Origin: an uncultured Lachnospiraceae bacterium
Lineage (GTDB): Bacteria > Bacillota > Clostridia > Lachnospirales > Lachnospiraceae
Direction: 5' to 3'
Length of the DNA: 18,895 nt
Assembly (NCBI GenBank): GCA_949346185.1
Contig: CASGVX010000008.1
Span: forward strand, 1 to 18,895
Below are positions 13,379 to 18,895 of this stretch, piece after piece. Positions within the stretch are counted from its first letter, which is position 1, and each line of letters begins with the position of its first letter. Position numbers and translations under genes: made by a program. Under the pieces are notes generated by a model. The model was not told where the DNA came from, did no database searches, and worked only from the letters and a program-made list of their open reading frames with translations.

Positions 13379-14146
13379 TCAGAAATCTTCGTGAGAAGGG
13401 GCGATCTCATATAGATAGGCATTTCCTTGCTTGCCCACTCGCGTTACGGCATGAATGCTATTTAGGATGTTTAACGCCAGATTCGCAGTCCGCTGGGGGA
13501 CTTTTGCTTTTTTGGCAAAGTCTTTGGAGGTAAAGGGGGTTGGAAGATTTTCTGGAATCATGCAGCCGTATTCGCCAGGACTGCCAATGTAAAATTCATC
13601 TACCAACTTCACGGGGATTCGGTCATATCGGGTGGATCCTCTTTTTTTATTGCGGCTCCAACCGTTTAACAGACGGTATTCTTCCATGTCCACCAGCACT
13701 AGGCAGAGGTGGAGGTTAGGGTGGGAGAGATAGGGCTTGATTTTATATAGTTCGTAGTAGGCATCGTAAAGGCTTCCAGTCTTGGGGGACTTCCTTTTGT
13801 TCGTTACCGTTCCGGTCTCCTCGTCAATCCAATAGAGCCATTTTGTGTGGGGGATGGGATAGACAATGGTGACGGGATATTCTTCTAAAAAATAGTCCAG
13901 CTTGCGCCGCATGGCATTAAAATTTCGAGTTTGGATTTCAATGATTTCCTGGCCTCGGAAAATGTCTGCTACAAAACTTCCAATTCTGATTTCCTGATGA
14001 GAAATATCGGGTTCATAGAATCGCTTCAGCACTGCATGGACAGTTTTTTCCTGCAAAGTGCCGATGCCGTTTCTCTCTCTGTCTGCATGAATGATTTCCT
14101 GACAGGCTTTCTGGAAAAGTTCTTCATCTATGGGGCTGATGGACAT
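13379..14146 (-). CDS. Hypothetical protein with PD-(D/E)XK-like core and C-terminal winged helix
   Basis: The product has 255 residues. The start is ATG at 14146, with AAGGAGAA a few bases upstream. I do not recognise a named family. Residues 28-75 look like a restriction-endonuclease fold: a helix with EKTVHAVLKRFYEP (Glu33), then GSFVADIF (Asp61), then EIIEIQTR (Glu70, Gln72), so a D-x8-E-x-Q core resembling the IEIQ of CoiA-type proteins. Lysine is replaced by glutamine, as in Mrr- or CoiA-like variants. The middle (about 95-200) is basic and aromatic. Residues 205-250 (FTSKDFAKKAKVPQRTANLA) look like a winged helix-turn-helix. The protein could be a nuclease, a regulator, or both; no methyltransferase or other partner is beside it. 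Confidence 0.7.
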   Translation of the reverse strand: MSISPIDEELFQKACQEIIHADRERNGIGTLQEKTVHAVLKRFYEPDISHQEIRIGSFVADIFRGQEIIEIQTRNFNAMRRKLDYFLEEYPVTIVYPIPHTKWLYWIDEETGTVTNKRKSPKTGSLYDAYYELYKIKPYLSHPNLHLCLVLVDMEEYRLLNGWSRNKKRGSTRYDRIPVKLVDEFYIGSPGEYGCMIPENLPTPFTSKDFAKKAKVPQRTANLALNILNSIHAVTRVGKQGNAYLYEIAPSHEDF

Positions 14147-14247
14147 AGCATTCTCCTTGCGTTAAGTCATTTCAGTGGCGCATGAGGCATATGGAAATCG
14201 CCCTATATAGGTATGGTGTCTTCCTATATGCTTTGGTTTTACAGTAA

Positions 14248-14275
14248 ATTATACCATGTATCGTACGATATGCAA
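14248..14275 (-). promoter_or_regulatory. Promoter of the PD-(D/E)XK-like gene
   Basis: On the minus strand TTGCAT (14275-14270), 16 bases, TATAAT (14253-14248). The leader would be about 95 bases. The spacer contains a 12-bp palindrome at 14259-14270. Confidence 0.55.
14259..14270. promoter_or_regulatory. 12-bp palindrome TATCGTACGATA in a promoter spacer
   Basis: A perfect 12-bp palindrome lies between the -35 and -10 boxes, and a second, GTACAAGTAC (14276-14285), lies just behind the -35 box. Sites of this kind are typical repressor operators. The downstream protein carries a winged helix, so autoregulation is possible. Confidence 0.4.
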
Positions 14276-14390
14276 GTACAAGTACCATTTCTAACGCAAG
14301 TTTGACGAAACGGTTCATATATTCTCTATGACTGCGAATGCCAATCTGGAATGAGGAGTGACATCGTGCAGATTATTTGGAAATCACTGC

Positions 14391-14417
14391 GAATAGTAAT
14401 GTGGTGAGTGCATAAAA
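14391..14417 (+). promoter_or_regulatory. Candidate forespore (sigma-G-like) promoter of the germination gene
   Basis: GAATA (14391-14395), 15 bases, CATAAAA (14411-14417) resembles the sigma-G pattern GHATR...CATNHTA at all but one -10 position. No good sigma-A promoter is seen between 14300 and 14473. Forespore expression would fit a germination protein. Confidence 0.4.
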
Positions 14418-14473
14418 AGAGATAAAAAAGGAAATATTGTTAGGAAAACAAGAGGCAGAAACGAGAGGTGACT

Positions 14474-15943
14474 ATGGAAGCAAAATTAAATTGTGAACAC
14501 CAATCAGAGAAAACGATGGATATATTTACGGGCAGTTATGAGGAGAGGAAGAAGAAAATAGCACAACTTCTGGACATTCCTGATAATTTCGATATGTTAA
14601 ATCGGGAATTTGTCATGGGTGGAAAGAAGACGACCCTCTATGCGGTGGATGGCTTTTTGAAGGGGGACATATCTGAGAAGGTGATGGAGTTTTTTTATTC
14701 TATCACAGAGGAGGACATGCCAGCCAGATATGAGGAGTTTGTGGCAAAGGAGATTCCCTATGTGGACATCATCACGCTGACGGATCAGGAAAAATTTATC
14801 CACATGCTCCTGTCGGGAATGTCCTGCATGCTGATTGATGGATTTACGGAAATCATTGCTATAGATTTTCGGGAATATCCCAGCAGAAGCGTGGATGAGC
14901 CAGATCAGGACAAGGTGCTGCGTGGTTCCAGGGATGGATTTGTGGAGACTATTATTCCCAATATTGCATTAATCCGCCGCCGTATTCGAGATATTAACTT
15001 GCAGTTCCGCATCTTTAAGGTGGGAAAAAGTTCTAGGACGGATGTGTCTATCGCCTATATGAAAGGCCGGGTAAAGGAATCTGATGTGCAGGAAGTCGTG
15101 CGCAGAATGAATAAGATTCCTGTGGATGCCCTCACTATGAATCAGGAGAGCTTGGCGGAGATTCTATTTCCAAGGAATTGGTGGAATCCCTTTCCGAAGT
15201 TTAAGTATACGGAGCGGCCGGATACTGCCGCCGCCTGTCTTCTGGAGGGAAGCATCGTGATATTGGTGGACAATTCTCCAGCAGTTATGGTAATACCGAC
15301 CTCTCTCTTCAGCATCATGGAGGATGCCAATGATTATTACTTTCCTCCCATTACGGGAACTTATCTACGGCTGACTAGGATGCTTACAAGCATAGCAGCT
15401 ACTTTTATTACGCCTGTATTTCTACTATTGCTCAATAATCCAGATTGGCTTCCGGATGCGTGGCGGTTTCTCCTGATTAAAGATGACGCTAATATTCCGC
15501 CTCTATTTCAATTTCTCATATTGGAATTTGCAATTGATGGACTAAAAATGGCATCGGTCAATAGTCCCAATATGCTCACAACGCCTCTTAGCATCGTGGC
15601 TGGTATTGTATTCGGCGATTATACGGTGGGGTCGGGATTATTTAATCCGGAAATCATGTTGTACATGGCATTTGTGGCTGTGGCAAATTATACCCAGAGT
15701 AACATGGAACTTGGGTATGCTATCAAATTTCACCGCTTGGTACTGCTAATTCTGACGGGCGTATGGGGGCTGGCTGGATTTATTGTTGGAACGGTATTTC
15801 TGTGCGGGATGCTGCTCTTTAATCCCACGCTCGTGGGAAAAGGATATTTGCACCCGCTGATTCCATTGGAGGGCAAGCAGTTATTGAAGAGATTTTTCCG
15901 TGTGACATTGCCTGCCAGCGAGAGAAATCAGACAAAAGGCTGA
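14474..15943 (+). CDS. GerA-family spore germination protein (SpoVAF-like)
   Basis: The product has 489 residues. ATG at 14474 is chosen because AGAGGTGA lies just upstream; the in-frame GTG at 14468 overlaps that site. The first ~250 residues are the cytosolic GerA domain with the hallmark DGFVETIIPNIALIRRRIRD. The rest holds several membrane helices, including LTRMLTSIAATFITPVFLL, LSIVAGIVFGDYTVGSGLF and a final LLILTGVWGLAGFIVGTVF. GerA proteins act as nutrient-germinant receptor subunits in the spore inner membrane; SpoVAF is a stand-alone paralogue of about this length. No GerB or GerC partner gene is next to it, which favours the SpoVAF-like reading over a complete ger operon. A strong terminator follows. 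It marks the organism as spore-forming or recently so. Confidence 0.9.
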   Translation: MEAKLNCEHQSEKTMDIFTGSYEERKKKIAQLLDIPDNFDMLNREFVMGGKKTTLYAVDGFLKGDISEKVMEFFYSITEEDMPARYEEFVAKEIPYVDIITLTDQEKFIHMLLSGMSCMLIDGFTEIIAIDFREYPSRSVDEPDQDKVLRGSRDGFVETIIPNIALIRRRIRDINLQFRIFKVGKSSRTDVSIAYMKGRVKESDVQEVVRRMNKIPVDALTMNQESLAEILFPRNWWNPFPKFKYTERPDTAAACLLEGSIVILVDNSPAVMVIPTSLFSIMEDANDYYFPPITGTYLRLTRMLTSIAATFITPVFLLLLNNPDWLPDAWRFLLIKDDANIPPLFQFLILEFAIDGLKMASVNSPNMLTTPLSIVAGIVFGDYTVGSGLFNPEIMLYMAFVAVANYTQSNMELGYAIKFHRLVLLILTGVWGLAGFIVGTVFLCGMLLFNPTLVGKGYLHPLIPLEGKQLLKRFFRVTLPASERNQTKG

Positions 15944-16017
15944 GTGAGGTTATGTGACAATTGGGGCGAAATGGGTGGCAAGTTGAATGTGCCTGCATAT
16001 GTGTTGGAAAATTGGAT

Positions 16018-16057
16018 AGCAAAAGAACCGGATCTGCTATAATCCGGTTCTTTTGCT
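16018..16057. terminator. Strong bidirectional terminator
   Basis: AGCAAAAGAACCGGAT (16018-16033) and its perfect 16-bp complement (16042-16057) form a stem with an 8-base loop. A/T-rich arm ends provide T-tracts on both strands. It lies between the stops of the convergent germination and cytidylate kinase-like genes. Confidence 0.9.
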
Positions 16058-16071
16058 TATGTGGGTTTTTC

Positions 16072-16677
16072 TTACTTTTCGTGCAGGGCGATGCGTTCCT
16101 GAATATAATTTTCCAGAACCTTCACGGTCCCGTCGATTTCCAGAGAGCTGCTGTTGATGCAGATGTCATATGCTCTGGAATCTCCCCACTTGTTATCCGA
16201 GTGCCTGTTGTGGTATCTCTGCCTCTTGCGGTCATGCCGATCTATTTTCGCAAGGGCTTCCTTTTCGCTCAGATTGTATTTTGTCACAATGCGTTCTAAC
16301 TTATGGTGCTCCTCGCCGGTGATAAAGATGGAAATCAATCCGTCGAAATTCTGTAGCACAGTTTCGGCACAGCGGCCCACAATCACGAAAGATTCGCCGG
16401 ATTCTGCTTTTTCCCGGATAAAGTCAAACTGGATTTCTGCCAGGATTTCCTCCATGGAGTTCGTATGTTTTCCTACCCTTCTTGAAAGTATATGGTTCTT
16501 TGGCTTCTCGTCATATTTCTCCAGAAGCTCCACCTTCACGTCCAAGTCATTTGCAATCTCGTCAAGAATGCTCCTATCATAAATCTTCATTCCTAGGTGC
16601 TTGGCAATTTTTTCGGCAATCTCATGCCCGGCGCTGCCGTATTCACGGCTGATGGATATCAGTATTTGCTTTTTCAT
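16072..16677 (-). CDS. Cytidylate kinase-like family protein
   Basis: The product has 201 residues. I start it at 16677 (MKKQILISISREYG), with GGAGGA ten bases upstream; the ATG at 16695 overlaps that site. ISREYGSAGHEIAEKIAKHLG is the nucleotide-binding loop of the cytidylate kinase-like family (PF13189), here GSAG where GSGG is more usual. A later FVIVGRCAE and the basic DRHDRKRQRYHNRHSDNKWG form the lid and substrate-binding regions. The family is distinct from the housekeeping Cmk, and its substrate is not established. The gene lies 39 bases after the permease gene in the same direction and shares its transcript, ending at the terminator at 16018-16057. Confidence 0.88.
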   Translation of the reverse strand: MKKQILISISREYGSAGHEIAEKIAKHLGMKIYDRSILDEIANDLDVKVELLEKYDEKPKNHILSRRVGKHTNSMEEILAEIQFDFIREKAESGESFVIVGRCAETVLQNFDGLISIFITGEEHHKLERIVTKYNLSEKEALAKIDRHDRKRQRYHNRHSDNKWGDSRAYDICINSSSLEIDGTVKVLENYIQERIALHEK

Positions 16678-16716
16678 ATTTATATAATCCTCCATTCTTA
16701 CTCAGCCCGCAAGTTT

Positions 16717-18075
16717 TTAGCAGTAGCGTGCGAAAATAAATAGCATAGATATGAGTATTACAAGAAATGTGGCAGGAACTGCGGCCTTGCAGTATTTTCC
16801 CCATCCAATGACATATCCGTTCTTTGCGGCTACTGAAGTGCCAACTACATTGGCAGATGCGCCGATTGGCGTTGCGCTGCCTCCGATATCCGTACCCATG
16901 GACAGTGCCCATGCCAAGGTCTGCAAGTCTACGCCCTGTGAAAGGGCAAGGCTCTTGATTACAGGAACCATTGTGGCTGAGAATGGGATATTGTCCACTA
17001 GGGCGCTGGCAACTGCGGATACCCAGATGATAATGGCTACCATGAGTTTTAGGTTGCCCTTGCTGATTTTTCCAATAAATTCGGCAATCAGTTCCAAGAT
17101 TCCTGTCTGCTCCAAGCCGCCCACTACCATGAATAGACCGACGAAGAAGAGGAGCGTCTTATAATCTACTTTCTTCAGCAACTCCCATGCATATTTCCCG
17201 GAAGTAATTAGCGTAATGATTGCAATAACTGCGCCGATGAAAGCCACGGTGAGGCCAGTCTGGGCATGGGTCACAAGAAGAATGACCGCACATGCGAAAA
17301 TCACGCTGCTGATAGCAAATTCCCCTTTGTTTGTAATGGCATCCTTAGGGGTTGGCATGGAGGCAATATCAATCGTAGCTCCATCTTTTGTGACCAGTTC
17401 CTTTCGGAATACCAGAAGAAAATAGATTACGGTAAATATCAGGCAGATAAATGCAATGAAGCCTGTATTTGTAACAAAGTCAATAAATGAATAGCCCAGA
17501 GAAGTTCCGATAATAATGTTTGGCGGGTCTCCGCACATGGTAGCGGAACCGCCTAGGTTTGCGCAGAAGATTTCTGATAATATCATGGGAACCGGATTAA
17601 ACTTCATGAGTTTTGCCAGTTCGATTGTCACTGCTGCCAAGAACAGAATGACAGTAATGCTGTCAATAAACATGGCAAGAACAAATGACATAATCATAAA
17701 TGCAATAAACAACGGAATCGCTTTGTATTTTACAATCTTGGCAAGAAGCATGCAGAGCCAGCGGAAAAAGCCAGCCTTCGCCATTCCCTCGACCATGACC
17801 ATCATGCCTGCAATAAAGATAATGGTAGCCCAGTTGATGCCGCTGGTTGCTTCCTCTGCACTACCTGCAGCATACCAGAAATGCGGGGTAATCATCGTTT
17901 TCAAGTTCAATGTTTCAAGGATGGCATTCGCATCTCTCATGATAATGCCGAATACGCCCAGAACTGTCAACAGGCCGCAGGCCAGTGTGACATAATGTCT
18001 CTCGATTTTGTCCAGTACAATCAGTACGAACATTGCAACAAATATAACCACTGCTGAAATTTGAGCAGCTGCCAT
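16717..18075 (-). CDS. SLC13/ArsB-NhaD-type permease (citrate-transporter-like)
   Basis: The product has 452 residues, starting with ATG at 18075 behind GGGAGATGAT. It has about ten to twelve hydrophobic segments. The two inverted re-entrant loop motifs of the ion transporter superfamily are clear: ANLGGSATMCGDPPN in the first half and TDIGGSATPIGASANVVG in the second, plus ALVDNIPFSATMVP before the latter. Members move carboxylates, arsenite or sodium; substrate cannot be told here. It sits in the cell membrane. It is the first gene of a two-gene operon with the cytidylate kinase-like gene. A consensus promoter (18288-18316) and a long leader of about 205 bases with a small ORF precede it, so it may be regulated through its leader. 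Confidence 0.9.
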   Translation of the reverse strand: MAAAQISAVVIFVAMFVLIVLDKIERHYVTLACGLLTVLGVFGIIMRDANAILETLNLKTMITPHFWYAAGSAEEATSGINWATIIFIAGMMVMVEGMAKAGFFRWLCMLLAKIVKYKAIPLFIAFMIMSFVLAMFIDSITVILFLAAVTIELAKLMKFNPVPMILSEIFCANLGGSATMCGDPPNIIIGTSLGYSFIDFVTNTGFIAFICLIFTVIYFLLVFRKELVTKDGATIDIASMPTPKDAITNKGEFAISSVIFACAVILLVTHAQTGLTVAFIGAVIAIITLITSGKYAWELLKKVDYKTLLFFVGLFMVVGGLEQTGILELIAEFIGKISKGNLKLMVAIIIWVSAVASALVDNIPFSATMVPVIKSLALSQGVDLQTLAWALSMGTDIGGSATPIGASANVVGTSVAAKNGYVIGWGKYCKAAVPATFLVILISMLFIFARYC

Positions 18076-18208
18076 TTCACATCATCTCCCATCATGTTCG
18101 CTTCCAAGGAACCGTATATTATAAGTTATTGTCAACGGTTTATAAATGTTCCATTCCTAAGAAGGGATTCAGTATACTTTAAAATTATTTTTAGTAACAA
18201 TAATCAGC

Positions 18209-18247
18209 CTAACTGCTGTTTGCCATTCTGGTTTCGATTGCTATCAT
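18209..18247 (-). CDS. Possible 12-residue leader peptide
   Basis: In the leader of the permease mRNA, ATG at 18247 follows GGAGGTGA (18259-18252) at ideal spacing, opening MIAIETRMANSS and a stop at 18211-18209. The ribosome binding site is stronger than that of the permease itself. No clear attenuator hairpin was found after it, and no codon run suggests a particular amino acid. It could be a leader peptide or the remnant of a lost gene start. Confidence 0.4.
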   Translation of the reverse strand: MIAIETRMANSS

Positions 18248-18287
18248 GCGTTCACCTCCAAAATCGTCTGATATCGTGTGCGTACCT

Positions 18288-18316
18288 ATTATAATGTTAT
18301 TTTTTGTAATTGTCAA
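18288..18316 (-). promoter_or_regulatory. Consensus sigma-A promoter of the permease operon
   Basis: On the minus strand TTGACA (18316-18311), 17 bases, TATAAT (18293-18288): both boxes match the consensus exactly. A weaker second promoter (TTTATA, 17 bases, TATAAT) lies closer to the gene at about 18115-18145. Confidence 0.85.
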
Positions 18317-18358
18317 TTTAAAAAATAGAAATATATAAATGAAAAAACAAAGAAAAAA

Positions 18359-18436
18359 TCACTTTGAAATGATTTATTTTTAGAAAAAAATCACTTTGAA
18401 ATGACTTATTTTTAAGAAAAAATCACTTTGAAATGA
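18359..18436. repeat. Three 32-bp-spaced TCACTTTGAAATGA repeats
   Basis: TCACTTTGAAATGA occurs at 18359, 18391 and 18423 with identical spacing and similar A/T-rich flanks. Each core is a near palindrome (TCA...TGA ends). Thirty-two bases is close to three helical turns, so the sites face the same side of the DNA. They end nine bases before the -35 box of the ATPase gene and about 40 bases behind the -35 box of the divergent permease promoter. Confidence 0.85.
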
Positions 18437-18444
18437 CTTTTTCC

Positions 18445-18473
18445 TTGAATGAATTATGAAACTGTGCTATACT
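18445..18473 (+). promoter_or_regulatory. Sigma-A promoter of the ATPase gene
   Basis: TTGAAT (18445-18450), 17 bases, TATACT (18468-18473). The leader of about 110 bases to the start codon shows no riboswitch I recognise. Three repeats lie directly upstream. Confidence 0.7.
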
Positions 18474-18589
18474 AAGCGCATAGCCACTATATGATGCACG
18501 GATCGAAGCGAAAGTGTGGTAGTCGCAACGCAATGTAACAATTCGTGGCAGTTGCAATATAAACAATGCTTGCTAATGGGGGTGAAGGC

Positions 18590-18895
18590 GTGCGCAGGAA
18601 TATCATGATGGAATTGCAGGAATGGAGAGATATGGTTAGGAATCGAAGGCCGTTATTGCTTTATGGAGCCAGGCAAGTTGGAAAGACTTATGTGCTGCAG
18701 GAGTTTGGGCAAGAATATTACAAGAATAACATTTATATAAATTTTGAGCGCATGCCTATCGTGGCTTCATATTTTGATGGGGATTTGAAGCCGGATCGGA
18801 TAATCCGTCTGCTGGAGGAATATTTTTCTGCAAAAATCATCCCAGAGGAAACGCTCTTAATCTTTGATGAAATCCAGTCTTGCGAGAGGGCGCTC
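18590..18895 (+). CDS. AAA_14-type ATPase (ATP-binding protein), 5' part only
   Basis: The first 102 codons are in the window. GTG at 18590 is chosen because GGGGGTGA lies a few bases upstream; ATGs at 18605 and 18608 have no such site. Walker A is GARQVGKT in LLLYGARQVGKTYVLQEFG, and Walker B is LLIFDEIQ, where DEIQ is typical of AAA_14 proteins, which usually continue into a DUF4143 domain of about 400 residues in total. Their function is not settled; they are common in accessory regions of gut anaerobes, sometimes near toxin or restriction genes. The start codon and the upstream repeats suggest controlled expression. The rest lies beyond the window edge. Confidence 0.88.
   Translation, partial: MRRNIMMELQEWRDMVRNRRPLLLYGARQVGKTYVLQEFGQEYYKNNIYINFERMPIVASYFDGDLKPDRIIRLLEEYFSAKIIPEETLLIFDEIQSCERAL

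Noticed and set aside
17516..17995. A 159-codon plus-strand reading frame opposite the permease.
   Set aside because: It is an antisense shadow of a hydrophobic gene, with no ribosome binding site.
18359..18436. A small CRISPR array (regular 32-base repeat period).
   Set aside because: The similarity runs through the whole period with no unique spacers, only three units exist, and no cas genes are present.
18474..18589. A riboswitch in the leader of the ATPase gene.
   Set aside because: Only weak complementary pieces (CCAC with GTGG) are seen; no known riboswitch core and no terminator or sequestering hairpin was found.

Overview
The window looks like a chromosomal segment of an anaerobic, spore-forming, low-to-moderate G+C member of the Clostridia, most likely a Lachnospiraceae-type gut bacterium. 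This rests on protein character (GerA-family germination protein, DUF3737, cytidylate kinase-like and BspA-type leucine-rich-repeat proteins), AGGAGG-type ribosome binding sites, sigma-A promoters and a Gram-positive (DinR-type) LexA operator. No organism-specific marker such as rRNA is present.

Layout. Positions 1-543 hold scrambled remains of a two-component/ABC-transporter module: pieces of a response regulator on both strands and the frameshifted 5' end of an FtsX-type permease. Positions 621-707 are a relic of a second copy of the secreted leucine-rich-repeat protein gene that lies intact at 1018-2334. An AT-rich HAD phosphatase gene (2488-3156) converges on a DHH phosphoesterase gene (3217-4137, minus). 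A methyl-accepting chemotaxis protein with an odd charged N-terminus follows (4371-6368). It converges on an apparently overlooked cysteine-rich 46-residue ORF (6453-6593, minus). A DUF3737 gene (6809-7696) has had its last codons replaced by a 155-bp palindromic MITE-like element with a possible 3-bp target duplication.

The most interesting unit is 7907-10510. It is a two-gene operon of a radical SAM protein (putative DNA modification/repair family) and its usual partner, a DUF4130 protein. It is driven by a strong promoter whose -10 box sits between two LexA-like boxes, which suggests SOS control of this poorly understood DNA metabolism pair.

Downstream lie an aldo/keto reductase with two 4Fe-4S motifs (10715-11842) and a LacI-type ligand-binding sensor without a DNA-binding or GGDEF domain (11906-13270). 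A minus-strand protein with a PD-(D/E)XK-like core and a C-terminal winged helix follows (13379-14146). Next is an orphan GerA/SpoVAF-type germination protein with a candidate forespore promoter (14474-15943). A minus-strand operon then encodes an SLC13/ArsB-type permease and a cytidylate kinase-like protein (18075 to 16072). The last 500 bases hold a near-perfect divergent regulatory region with three 32-bp-spaced repeats, followed by the start of an AAA_14-type ATPase gene cut by the window edge.

Genes are mostly separated by recognisable hairpin terminators, several shared between convergent genes. All family assignments are by eye; no database search was possible.
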